Shown here one piece after another: positions 47,641 to 57,869 of a DNA stretch of 64,000 nt. A program made the translations under genes and the position numbers. This stretch comes from Haematobia irritans (taxonomy: Eukaryota; Arthropoda; Insecta; Diptera; Muscidae), in contig NC_134398.1 in the NCBI RefSeq assembly GCF_050003625.1, positions 88,165,983 through 88,229,982 of the forward strand, given 5' to 3'. Numbering within the stretch: the stretch's first letter is position 1; the number at the start of each line of letters is the position of its first letter. The notes beneath the pieces were generated by a model. That model made no database searches. It had not been told where the DNA came from and saw only the letters and a program-made list of their open reading frames with translations.

Positions 47641-48656
47641 AAAAAAAAAACAAACAACAAAACTTTAAATATTTTAAACATTATTAGTAAACACTTTTGC
47701 ATCGATAATTCGATTTCCTTCCTTTTGGTGTCATAAAACAGCATTAAAATTTATTAACATGCGGGCAATTTGAAATTAGGAACGTACTGGACCGCGTGTT
47801 AGAATTAATTTCCAGCAGAAGGAATTCACAAAATATCCATTTTAAACTGATAATAGCATATGAATTAAACTGACGATGTGATGCACATTTTCATCCAGAA
47901 GTTGTTGATTTCAACAATTTGTTGTTTTTAACAATTTTAATTGGTTGCACTTGTAATGTTTCTGGAAACATTTTCTTTTCGATAAGCCACTCATTTTTCA
48001 TTGGTCAGCTTCTTAATGTTTGCAAGAATGTAGCATCCAAAGATTTTAGTTTTCTGCAAAGAGATTTAAATTTATTGACTTCTATAAAGTGTTGATTTAA
48101 TTTTTTATATTAACGTACTAATTATTATAAACTATTTGAAGCAGTTCCAGTTAATTGTCCACCATTTTTTCATCGGTCAGCTTTTTAATGTTTTCAAGAA
48201 CGTAGAATCCATAATTTTAGTTTTCTGCAAAGAGATATACTTTTAGTGACTTCCTTAAAGTTTTATTTAATTTTTTATATTCACTTACCTATTTTTATAA
48301 ACCATATTTGTCTAAAATTTTCCATTTCTTTTATTTCTTGCAATTGACCACGAACTTCGTTGCACAAATAAGTATTGAAAACCACATGGTTTTTTCGTTG
48401 CATTTTAGGGTAGTGTTTTGTCAAAGTTTTCTCATATTATCTTCAACACCTTTTCAAAGATTTCGTCAACATTTTGGCAAATTGGAAGTAATTCGCAAAC
48501 AATTTGAAGATGTATTGAAGATGAGCTATTTCAGGTCAAGGTGAATTTATGTTGAAAATTATATTTACCCTCAAACTGAAAAGTTGTTGCATTTGAAAAA
48601 CGCTCATCCTGTGTTTATTGGGAAACTATCCATTTTTAATCAAACTAAAACACTAA
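47641..48656. other. No gene; local tandem duplication of about 170 bp
   Basis: 47985-48130 and 48160-48305 share 'catttttcatYggtcagct', 'gttttctgcaaagagat' and 'tttaattttttatatt' in the same order and orientation, with substitutions throughout, so the duplication is old. No coding signal. Confidence 0.5.
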
Positions 48657-48682
48657 CCCCCATTTTCATGAAGCTCCGTTAG

Positions 48683-49256
48683 CAGGGTTGGCCTGTCACA
48701 AACTGTGACTTTTGCGACATACATTTGCGACGGTATAATACGTATGTCGCAAAAGTCGTAAACCTACTGTAGAAAACCAAATTTTGAATAGAAGAAATCC
48801 TGAACATTTTTTAATTTAGTTTGACAGCATTCGCTGTGAGTTTCTGCAGAAATTTGTGAAAGTTTTCCCATGGTCAAGCCTATTTTCTTAGGTGGTATCG
48901 AAATTCCCATTGGTGAGTGTGCAAAATACCTTGGGGTTATATTAGATAGGAGACTGAACTTGAAAGCTTAGAAAGGACGAGAAAAGCCACGTTTACCCTG
49001 TACTCGTGCAAAAGGCAATACGGAACATTTGGGGACTAAAACCGAAAATTGTGAATATTCCTAAGAATTGAAACTTCTTCGCACATACCATCGTCTTGAA
49101 TATCATCGCATTCGCTGCCTAGCTGACGCGACTAAAGTATTTTCAGTTTGCGACTTTTTTACTTTTTCTACATTTACGACGCGTATGTGACGTTTACGAC
49201 GTTTACAACTTTACGACAGTCGCAAGCCTAAAAAAGTTTGATGCAGACCATCTCTG
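48683..49256. mobile_element. hAT-like non-autonomous element carrying a LINE fragment
   Basis: 8-bp target duplication TCCGTTAG (48675-48682, 49257-49264). Imperfect inverted ends: CAGGGTTGGCCTG on the left, CAGAGATGGTCTGC read from the right. 574 bp. Subterminal TTGCGACA/TTTACGACG-rich regions. The middle (48878-49055) derives from a LINE reverse transcriptase region. Confidence 0.8.
48878..49055 (+). pseudogene. LINE ORF2 fragment
   Basis: 'ttaggtggtatcgaaattcc', 'tgtgcaaaataccttggggt' and 'tgtactcgtgcaaaaggcaa' correspond to 53191-53379 of the LOA-like LINE (the SLGGIEIPFGECAKYLGV region downstream of YADD). A roughly 30-bp gap, other small gaps and substitutions show it is older than, or from a relative of, the full-length copy. 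Confidence 0.8.
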
Positions 49257-49446
49257 TCCGTTAGTGCTACGTTAGCTAACGAACTCTTATACCGTGATAT
49301 CTACATATTTGTCATCTTGCGTATGCCAGTTAGAAACTTAACTGCTGAAATTTTTCAGTTGAAAGTTAAACGGAGAAAAGATATTTTCATTTTTCTTTCT
49401 GTTAACTGGCAGTTAAAGCCTAACGGAGCTACATGAAAATGACCGT

Positions 49447-49725
49447 AAGTCAGTTAAGAAAGTAATTGAAAATAGTTACGTTTTTAATGGAAAAAATTAA
49501 TTGAGTTTTGCATTCAATATCAATTGAATTTTTAATTGAATCAATTCAAAAATTAATTGAAAATTGCTAATAAAATCAATTAATTTTTTAATCAACGATT
49601 TTTTTTAATTTCCAATTAAAACTGTGATTGATACTATCATTTTCGTGATTGAAGACATTTTAATTAAAAAATTAGTTGGATCAATTAATTTCGTGATTGA
49701 ATCAGAACAAAATTTTTTTGTTTGT
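49447..49725. repeat. Family T copy 4 (inverted), empty site for the 41658 insertion
   Basis: Contains AATAGTTACGTTTTTAATGG then AAAAAATTAATTGAG uninterrupted, then further T blocks up to 'tcgtgattgaatcagaacaa'. Confidence 0.65.
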
Positions 49726-49726
49726 T

Positions 49727-49762
49727 GTATAGCCGAAACCTTATGATGTTTGTTGTATGTGA
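49727..49762 (+). repeat. Left flank piece of family U copy 3
   Basis: 'agccgaaaccttatgatgtt' followed by TGTTGTATGTGA matches the 4358-4395 part of U copy 1. The continuation lies beyond the LINE at 54789. Confidence 0.65.
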
Positions 49763-49869
49763 TTCCTATTCAACCGTCGAACGGAACGGACGTGTTTTTC
49801 AATAGCGGATAAACTCATCGTAATAGGTACCTACTACGAATTTCAATTGTGGTGGGATATTAAGCCACC

Positions 49870-51096
49870 ATGCAGCGAAATTCCAAGTCACCCACTGGGT
49901 TGCTAACTTCAGGGCCCAGTGGACGGGTATCGACTGGAGTTATAAATCTGGGAAATGACCAAGAGTTAGGCCCAATTAGTCGACCTGTAGACGGGTCGAC
50001 AGGTGGCGACACTCTGACAAGTCGAACTTTTTCTAAGGTAACGACATCAAAAGGAGGTAATCCCTCACGAAAGAGATTCAAGGAACGCAGAAATGCTTTG
50101 TTTATCCTAAAGAAGTTAGGATCAGTCGACCCAAGCACGCTGTCGGCTAAACAAAGCGATTCCTTAAAATGGGCTCAAGGAATTCTTGAGACTGGAAAAA
50201 GGGAACGATCGCCGGATGAGCTGCCATCCTCCAAAAGGGATCAAAGATCGTTTGCCTCAGTTGCTAAAGATAGCCTTGTGATGGCTATCATTAATAAAGG
50301 AGCATTGGACGGTATGGTTCCAAAGCAAAAATGGGGGGAAATTGAGAATGCTCTATCTGTCGTCTACTCACAGGTGCTGGAAAAGTTTCCCGGCCCAGAT
50401 CCTCGACACCAAGAGGCTGGTTGGTATCAAGGACGATTTAAGCTAGTCGCATTTGAGGACCAGAGGTCTATAGAATGTTTTAAAGCTGCTCTGATACTAA
50501 TTGGTGAAGTTTGGGAAGGAGCTGCTCTAGAGTTAGTCGAGAAGAAAGACATACCGGCTAGACCTAGAGCACATGCCTGGATACCTGCAAACCCTTCTGA
50601 CCCTGAATCTATTTTAAATAGACTGAAACGATGCAATCCAGATCTTCCAACAGCTGATTGGAAGGTTGGCCGTTTGGATGAAGTGGATGGACCAAGACGG
50701 CATGCAGTGTTTATATTGAACACTCAGTCTTTGCCACATCTGGCAAAGTCCCAGGGCCGTGTATGTTATGGCTTTCATTATATCCAAATGAAGGTGTATA
50801 AAAACGATCAGCTAAAGGATTCAGAAATGGACAAGCCTCTGTCTGAATCAGAAGTAAGCGGATCCTCTTGCGAAGTCGAGGGAGATACCAAAGTTGAAGA
50901 CATGGATAGATACCGTATGCGTGAGGAGGCTTCTATTGCCTCAGAACTCACCAAAGTCGAACCTATGGTTATTGCGAGAGTCACCGATATCTCTGAAGAG
51001 GACATTCTTGATGACTCGATCGAAGCGGCTGATGTGACGGTTGTTGAAAATCTCGATGGTCCTACGGATCCTCCAGATAAATCTTCATCATTGTAA
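49870..51096 (+). CDS. LINE ORF1 protein, 408 residues, intact
   Basis: Nucleic-acid-binding partner protein of a LINE, expected to coat the RNA in the retrotransposition complex. First ATG after the short 5' UTR. Residues 1-110 are Ser/Thr/Gly- and Arg/Lys-rich (TSGPSGRVSTG, SRKRFKERRNALF). The middle (about 130-310) is a compact domain with SFASVAKDSLVMAIINKG, GRFKLVAFEDQRSIECFKAA and RPRAHAWIPANPSDPESI. It resembles the DUF4780-type domain of insect LINE ORF1s, recalled without a search. The last 90 residues are acidic (SESEVSGSSCEVEGD, DISEEDILDDSIEAADV). No CCHC zinc knuckle. It overlaps the start of ORF2 by about 40 nt in another frame, so ORF2 probably depends on reinitiation or coupled translation. 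Confidence 0.85.
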   Translation: MQRNSKSPTGLLTSGPSGRVSTGVINLGNDQELGPISRPVDGSTGGDTLTSRTFSKVTTSKGGNPSRKRFKERRNALFILKKLGSVDPSTLSAKQSDSLKWAQGILETGKRERSPDELPSSKRDQRSFASVAKDSLVMAIINKGALDGMVPKQKWGEIENALSVVYSQVLEKFPGPDPRHQEAGWYQGRFKLVAFEDQRSIECFKAALILIGEVWEGAALELVEKKDIPARPRAHAWIPANPSDPESILNRLKRCNPDLPTADWKVGRLDEVDGPRRHAVFILNTQSLPHLAKSQGRVCYGFHYIQMKVYKNDQLKDSEMDKPLSESEVSGSSCEVEGDTKVEDMDRYRMREEASIASELTKVEPMVIARVTDISEEDILDDSIEAADVTVVENLDGPTDPPDKSSSL

Positions 51097-54000
51097 GGCT
51101 GCATGTGCTGCCTTAAAAGTTCTCCTGATGAAAGGGGACATAGACATAGTTCTTATTCAAGAACCATATGTTTATAGAAACAAAATATGTGAATTAAGTA
51201 CTCCGGGGTACAAACTATTGCAGTATACTGGTAATGATGTAATTCGAGCCTGTATAATTGCTAAAAACGAGCTTAACTTGTTTCAATGTGCAATGCAGAC
51301 ACTGTCGTTGCCAATTTAGAAATAGCCAAATGCAAATATTGGGTATCTTCGGTCTATATGGGACATGACAGGGAGATGCCTCCATGTGCCGTTAAGACCT
51401 TAGTTGAGGAGTCACTGAAAACAAAGACGAAACTCATTATGGGATGCGATGCGAATGCGCATCATAGTATATGGGGAAGTAGTGATACTAATGCAAGGGG
51501 AGAGTCGCTAATAGAGTTTATTTTGCGTACTAATCTGGTAGTTTGCAACAAGGGAGATGCCCCAACCTTTGTCACTAAAAACAGGCAAGAGGTTTTGGAC
51601 ATCACCTTGGCCTCGCAAGAACTGAATGAAATGATATCTGAGTGGCATGTTTTAAGTGAACACAGCTTCTCAGATCATCGCTACATCAGTTTCAAATTTG
51701 ATGTTCATATCACCAAGACCATATTTTCGCCAAATGTTAGGAAAGCTGACTGGAATAGGTATAGGGAATCGTTCAATATGATGATACCGGAAATAACAGA
51801 GACAAATATGAGAAATGTGCAAGATATCGAACACGCAGTGGAGCGGATTACTAAGGCCTTCAACATCTCACTGAAAGCTGCATGCCCTAGAGGAAAGCCA
51901 AGGGGGAAACATCGACCACCATGGTGGTCTACGGAATTAAGTAATATGAGGAAATCCTGCAGGAAGCTCTTTAACAAGGCAAAGTCCACCAGAGCCCCTG
52001 AGGACTGGGACGCTTACAAGAGGAATCTGAGAGGATACAAGCGAGAACTGAGAAAGGCTCAGCATAACTCTTGGAATGACTACTGCAGCAGTATTGAGAA
52101 TACGTCCGAGGCTTCCAGACTACGGAAGGTTCTAGCATCCACCAAATCCGCTCCAGGTTTCATTAAAACATCGGAGGGAAATTGGACAACGTCCAGTGAG
52201 GAGACGCTGGAGGTACTATTGGACACACATTTTCCTGGAAATCAGACGGTTGAACCATGTACTGGCGGTGCCACAGTTGCTCAGCGGTCGTTTCCTGTCG
52301 AGGAAATTGTATCGGAAACTAGAATAAAATGGGCGCTAAATAGCTTTGGACCATTCAAATCCCCCGGACCTGATGGAATTACTCCGGCGGAGTTACAAGC
52401 TGTAACTGACAAAATTATCCCCTGGTTGTCAGTGATATATAAAGGATGTATCAACTTATCATATATCCCAGGAAAGTGGAGGGAAACAAAAGTCGTTTTC
52501 ATACATATAGCGGGAAAAGCCTCTCACTCGAGGGCGAAGGATTTCCGACCAATCAGCTTATCCTCATTCCTACTTAAGACTCTGGAGAGGATGATAGATA
52601 TTTATCTTAGAACTAGCATCGATTCAAGGTTGTTCTCGAAAGGACAGCATGCATACTCGAAGGGCAGGTCTACTGAGACCGCACTACATGAACTAGTTAG
52701 CTTTATTGAAAGCTCACTATCTGTCAAAGAATACACAATCGTGGCGTTTCTAGACATCGAAGGGGCGTTCAATAATGTCCATCCGAGCTCGATATTAAAT
52801 GGACTGACAACTCTGAATGTTGATCCATGTATACTCAGGCTGTTAGACGAACTGCTAATGAAGAGACGTATTTCAGCCACACTAGGTCAAGCAAACATAC
52901 AAAGGTATGTGAACAGAGGCACCCCCCAAGGAGGAGTTCTATCACCTCTTCTTTGGAATGTTGCTATAAATAGCCTTCTGGTTACTCTAGAAAAAGAAAG
53001 GATAAAAGTGGTGGCATACGCAGATGATGTGGCTCTGGCAGTCAGGGGAAAATTCCCATCCACAATCAGAGATATTATTCAGAGGGCCCTCCGGATGACT
53101 GAGAAATGGGCGAAAGACAATGGTCTTGGGGTAAATCCTGCAAAGACAGAATTAGTCATGTACTGCAACGATCGCAAAACTCCCACGGTTAGGCCTATTT
53201 CCTTAGGGGGTATTGAAATTCCCTTTGGTGAATGTGCAAAATACCTTGGCGTTATTTTGGACAGGAAGCTGAACTTTAAGCTTAATATTGAAGAAAGGGC
53301 GAGAAAGGCAACTGTAGCTTTGTACTCGTGCAAAAAGGCAATAGGAAAAAAGTGGGGACTGAAACCAAAAATTGTGCATTGGCTATACACGGCAGTGGTT
53401 AGACCTATAATGCTATATGGTGTTGTAGTCTGGTGGCCGGCACTTCAGAAACCGACTTGTTTAGATAAAGTTCAGCGTATGGCGTGTTTGTGTATTTCAG
53501 GCGCATTCAGCAAGACAGGAACAAATTCCCTTAATGTCGTGCTGCATCTATTGCCTTTAGACATTTTGGCCAAACAGTCAGCTGCAACAACGGCTGTGCG
53601 GTTGCGCGAACTATCGCTGTGGTCGGAAAAAGGTTACGGTCACAGTTCTGTCCTCAAAACAATGCCAGATGTGCCCAACGTAGTGGATTACACTTTGGCG
53701 AGTCCACTTTTCGACAAAAAGTTTGAGGCTCTAATTCCCAACAGTGAGGCGTGGTGCACACAGACCCCGGGGAATAAAGAATATATAGATTTCTACACTG
53801 ATGGCTCCAAATTGGATGGACAAGTGGGGTTCGGAGTATATTCTAATGATCTGGAACTTCGAATAGCGAAAAGATTACCTAATCACTGTAGTGTTTTTCA
53901 GGCTGAAATATTAGCAATAAGAGAGGTGGCGAATTGGCTGAGAAGTAATGTTCCAAAAAATGTGGGCATTAATATATACTCAGACAGTCAACCTGCAATA

Positions 54001-54693
54001 AAATCCTTGGACTCTGTGTTCCTCAACTCGAAAACGGCCATCGACTGCCGCAAATCTCTCAATGAGATGGCTGAGCAGTACAATATTCACCTAATATGGG
54101 TGCCTGGCCATAGGAACATACCGGGTAACTGCGAAGCCGATGAGTTGGCAAGGCTAGGGACTACCTTACATATTCCAGGGGAACTAGAATTTGTTGGTAT
54201 GCCCCTAGCTACCTGCAAGCTCATGCTGCGTGAGAAGGCTGTTATGATGGCAAATGTTCGATGGGAGAATTGCAAGGGTTGTAACGACACCAAGCAAATA
54301 TGGCCCCATTTCAACTTAAACCGCACACTAGATATGCTAATGTTATCGAAACGTCAGATATCACTCCTGATATCTGCTATAACGGGTCGCTGCCTGATAG
54401 GCGATTTTGCAAAAACTATTGGCGCGAAGTATAATGACTATTGTATGAGCTGTCATGATGCGGAGGAAAAAGAATCAATTAAACACCTCTTGTGTGAGTG
54501 TCCTGCATTTTGTGTAAAGCGCAAGCAACTTTTAGGAGCATATAGCTTCAGATTACTGGCGGATCTGGAAAACGTTAACTTAAGCAGTCTGCTACTGTTT
54601 TTTGGAACAATCTGGTTGGTTCAACAAAGAAAAATAATCAAGAAGGTTCAGCGGTTAAAACTAGAAGTGCCCATATGTAATAGGTACTTTTAG
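51056..54693 (+). pseudogene. LINE ORF2 (endonuclease, reverse transcriptase, RNase H), one frameshift
   Basis: Starts MVLRILQINLHHCKAACAAL at ATG 51056. At about 51283-51288 one base is missing and the frame shifts, leaving an 87-residue stub and a downstream open frame of 1135 residues from 51286. In that frame: EEP endonuclease (GCDANAHHSIWGS, LDITLAS, SFSDHRYISF; the N-terminal VLIQEPY is in the stub), reverse transcriptase from about residue 355 (KSPGPDGI, FRPISLSSFLLKTLERM, VAFLDIEGAFNNV, GTPQGGVLSPLLWN, catalytic YADD at about 577), RNase H from about 830 (FYTDGSKLDG, FQAEILAIRE, YSDSQPAIKSL, GHRNIPGNCEADELA), and a terminal cysteine/histidine motif (CMSCHDAEEKESIKHLLCEC, about 1053). 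All catalytic residues appear kept; only the frameshift separates the first part of the endonuclease. Confidence 0.9.
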
Positions 54694-54778
54694 TTAATGT
54701 GGTATCACAATGGACTGAATAGTCTAAGTGAGCCTGAATCTTAATCGGGCTGCCACTTTAACCTAACCTAACCTAACC
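54694..54778 (+). promoter_or_regulatory. LINE 3' UTR/tail, shared with the SINE
   Basis: Directly after the ORF2 stop. TGTGGTATCACAATGGACTG starts at 54698, then AATAGTCTAAGTGAGCCTGA, a stem-loop AGCCTGA...TCGGGCT (54731-54751), GCCAC and TAACC repeats. The same sequence forms the SINE end at 32721-32798 with a different loop. Probably the template site recognised by the ORF2 reverse transcriptase. Confidence 0.85.
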
Positions 54779-54788
54779 TTGTATGTGA

Positions 54789-55760
54789 ACATGTAAAATG
54801 TTTGGAAGCACTTTGACTCAAAAAGTATTATATATTTGAAAACATTTTATCCCAAACAATATCGTGCTCTTACTTAACCCTTGTGCACTCCTTGGATAAG
54901 TGCCCTTTCCACGTGCGGATTATTATAGCGAATTATGGAAATATTTTATTTTTATTATTATCTTCTAAAAACATACATTTCCGTGTCCTTGTCCTTGTAA
55001 TGAATAAATAAATGTTTCAAAGAAATAGCCAATAACTAAAAGAATAAAAATTACGTTTTGAAATCAATGTTGGGTCAAATTGACCCAAGGAGTGCACAAG
55101 GGTTAAATTATAAATTATTTTTCGCTTAATTTCATTTTGATTTTGTGCTCAATTTTACCAGTGCCCGTCAATTCCTCTTCGTCTCCCTATTAATAAAGAG
55201 GAATTCAACATTGTTTTTATACATCTCAATGGGTTAATTTCCACTGTTTCACGTTTTTTCATTTTACTATTTTGACTTAATTTGATGCCGATGTAGGTAA
55301 AAAAACGCTCAGATAAAATGAACAATAAAATTCATTACTATTCACTATTGATGTAATGTTTAAAATGTAGAGTGTCCCTTCGTTATTTTTTATGAAGATT
55401 CTTTTGTAAATTTAATGTATTTATTTTTTTATTTTTTTCTAAATTTCTCTTCTCTTTGTCGCTCTTTTTTCTCCAAATACACATTTTAATATTCAAATCA
55501 AGTAATATTTAGACTTAAGCATATCAAATCTCTCAGATTTCATTTCTCTCTCTCTCTTTACTCTCTATGTTTACTCGGGATTTCTACATTCACACATATT
55601 ATTTTTATTTTATGAAAAATGAAAGTCCCACACATAATATGTTCTATCATATTTACATATGTGTCCCATACAGTTTATGCTAATTTACAAACAATTCTGC
55701 GTTTAAAAATAATATGTTTCACCCCGTAACACATTAAGTTTACACAGGAACATATGTAAA
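54789..55760 (+). repeat. Family U copy 3 and related AT-rich DNA, split by a piggyBac-type MITE
   Basis: 'atgtttggaagcactttgac', 'tcccaaacaatatcgtgctc' (to 54877) continues after the MITE at 55107. 55560-55760 again has U-like 'catatgtaaa' motifs. Non-coding; CTCTCTCTCT run at 55543. Confidence 0.5.
54878..55102. mobile_element. piggyBac-type MITE
   Basis: TTAA target duplication (54874-54877, 55103-55106) with perfect 18-bp inverted ends CCCTTGTGCACTCCTTGG / CCAAGGAGTGCACAAGGG. TTAA plus CCC-type ends is the signature of the piggyBac superfamily. 225 bp, no coding capacity. An extra GGGTCAAATTGACCC palindrome abuts the right end. Confidence 0.88.
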
Positions 55761-56040
55761 CCATACTTTTCTAATTTTCTATACGTGTGATTTCTGAATT
55801 CATTGTTTTGCATGTGAATTAAGAAATTTTTGTGATATTCTGACAAATAAACAATTTTTATTTTTTATGATTTTTATGCATAATAACGCTTGTCTGGAAC
55901 GTTTGACGTCAAATACTTTCAAAATTTCGCATTTTCTAGAAAGGATTTAGCATTTTTTCGGCAAAATTTAAATAATTTGTACTATTTCATTAATACTTAA
56001 TATGTTTTAAGCCTATTTAAAACAAAAAAATTAAATTTTC
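55761..56040. other. No gene recognised
   Basis: AT-rich spacer. Confidence 0.4.
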
Positions 56041-56345
56041 CATTAAAAATATGAAAAAAGCGAGTTACAACAAATTAACTCAAATGAACTTCCTGTTGAG
56101 TTAAAATAAACAACATCTTTGGGAGGACATTTTGTGCCTTTGGAAAAGCTTCCAATTGTTTTTTGCTGGGTATTTAACCGGCTGTCGAAATTTTCCAACA
56201 TTTGGCTACCCAACAAAAACACCCTCGCCAAAAAGTAGTGAAAATGTTCTTTTCTGATCCGGAAGTGATGCAAAATTAGCGCAGAAGCGATGAATTTAAC
56301 ATTGGCTTGTCGTAGGACGGATTTCCACCCTTTCTACAGCCGTTG
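56041..56345. repeat. Family V-related termini
   Basis: CTTCCAATTGTTTTTTGCTGGG (56149-56170) is a V right end. At 56211 CCCAACAAAAACACCCTCG is a degenerate left end followed by V-like 'aaaagtagtgaaaatg', 'gatccggaagtgatgcaaa' and 'ggcttgtcgtaggacgga'. Two V ends facing outwards with little between, so a rearranged or nested remnant. Confidence 0.5.
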
Positions 56346-56539
56346 CACTGAATTCGCATCACTTCTTAAGGTGTGATTCGAATTCAGTGTTTTGGATGTG
56401 AATTGAAAAATTGTGTGATATTTTGCCAAATAAATAAATTTTAGAATTTTTCTACGATTTTTATTGCATTCTAACACTTGTATGTGTCTCAATTGCTGAA
56501 TGGAAGTATTAAATATTATGGCAAACAATTACGATAAGT

Positions 56540-57660
56540 AGGAATTGAGTCGAATGCACTTGCCTGATCTTAGTTGGGCCAAAACTACCCTGGTCCGCCG
56601 TGGGAGGTCTCTCTCCCTCGGTGCTATGGACGGTGGTCGGACTCCGAGAACAGGATTACTTGTAGCTTCTCACCACTTCAGCTACAGCATCCTCATGAAT
56701 CCTGTTCAGACCTGTCTGATATGCTGCCTGATCTAGAGGCTCTCTTTTGTAACGCTGGATCTCGGGCTCTAGAAGGTGAAGATCAACTCTTACATTCCTG
56801 GGTGGAGGTTGTTTATCCACAAGATGGTGATTTGGATGACAACTTCGATAGCAACCCAAGAGGTACTGCTTTGACAACATGTAATTGTGTCGACGCACTG
56901 GGATGATTTTGGTCTCCGCATAAAGGTGATTCAGGGATGTACTGCGGATACATCCTGTTGCAGTTCAAAGGGCAGCGTTCTGACAGGTCTGTATGTTATT
57001 CCACTGCGTATCGCTCGTTTGAGGTGTCCACACTGGCGCTGCATAGTTTACCACTGACTGGCCAAATGCCTTATATGTAGTTAACAATGTTTCTTTGTCC
57101 GCACCCCAAGTGCTGCTGCGGAGCTTATCACAAATTGCAGTGGAACGGGCGGACGACTTGAAAAGGCTGTCAAATGTGGCCCCGAGAATTTTGGGGTAAT
57201 TTGTGGTCGGAATTATTTCGCCGTTGAATCTGACATTCAACTGCCTGCGTACTTCCGCCGTCCATGTAGCGAATAGTGTGGCTGAGAATTTCTTGCAGTG
57301 AAATAACTGATAAGATCAGCGAGGTAGACGTTCAATCGATCGCAAATGTCACCAACAATGGCCCCGGATGCCATGATTGTACAATCGTCCGCATATGATA
57401 CAATCTCGACGCCGTCAGGAGGGGGTGGATTCGAGGTAAGGTGGAGATTAAACATTGCCGGAGATATCACCCCCCTGGGGAACTCCCTGGGGTTTTGACT
57501 TCTTGTTCCTGAATTCCACGTACGACTGGCGCACAGATAATTTAGAACCCAACGCTTGGTTCCTGCCGGTAGAAACGTATTCTCGATGTCCTCGAATAAT
57601 GTGGCATGGTTGACCGTATCGGATGCCTTTGATAGGTCAAGCGCCACGACGGTCCTATGA
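56540..57660 (-). pseudogene. Second LINE: reverse transcriptase remnant
   Basis: Minus-strand pieces in sequence: MALDLSKASDTVNHATLFED (RT palm), FPRGVISPAMFNLHL (RGVISP block), VSYADDCTIMASG (catalytic YADD), then after a frameshift near 57240 NYPKILGATFDSLF and VVNYAAPVWTPQTSDTQWN, then after another LLGCYRSCHPNHHLVD. A typical Jockey/CR1-like RT carboxyl half, unrelated at sequence level to the 49763-54778 LINE. Endonuclease and 5' part absent. Inactive. Confidence 0.85.
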
Positions 57661-57869
57661 CACGGCTTGGGCTGATTGCAAACGTTTATAGAATTGCAAA
57701 CGTTGTTTGTTTATCTAAAATGTCATTTTATTCTTGGAGTTTTTTCATGTAGAAATATTGGAATTAATGGACTACACGTAGATCCCAGGGTATTTAACAA
57801 TTTATTCAATATCGGTTTGTTGTTGGTGAAAATTAGCTAATACAACAATTCAAAAAATTATATCCCGTA
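57661..57869. other. No gene recognised
   Basis: Short unassigned spacer. Confidence 0.4.

Larger units (their letters stand above)
48657..49446 (+). mobile_element. MITE family Q copy 2, split by a hAT-like insertion
   Basis: Left part 'cattttcatgaagctccgtt' (48661-48682) and right part 'agtgctacgttagctaacga' through 'acggagctacatgaaaatga' (49263-49443) join to a sequence matching 31391-31618. Confidence 0.8.
49763..54778 (+). mobile_element. Full-length LOA-like non-LTR retrotransposon (LINE)
   Basis: About 5.0 kb flanked by the perfect 10-bp target duplication TTGTATGTGA (49753-49762, 54779-54788). Layout: 107-bp 5' UTR, ORF1 (49870-51096), ORF2 with endonuclease, reverse transcriptase and RNase H (51056-54693), an 85-bp 3' UTR and a (CCTAA)n-type tail instead of poly(A). 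Because RNase H is present and no CCHC knuckle is seen in ORF1, I place it nearest the LOA clade (Lian/Bilbo-like). I or Jockey-group placement is possible. One frameshift in ORF2 makes this copy probably inactive. Confidence 0.9.

Noticed and set aside
49860..50138. Antisense frames overlapping LINE ORF1
   Set aside because: Shadow frames of the real ORF1 on the opposite strand, with no independent features. The same applies to those at 50427-51104 and 51705-54326.
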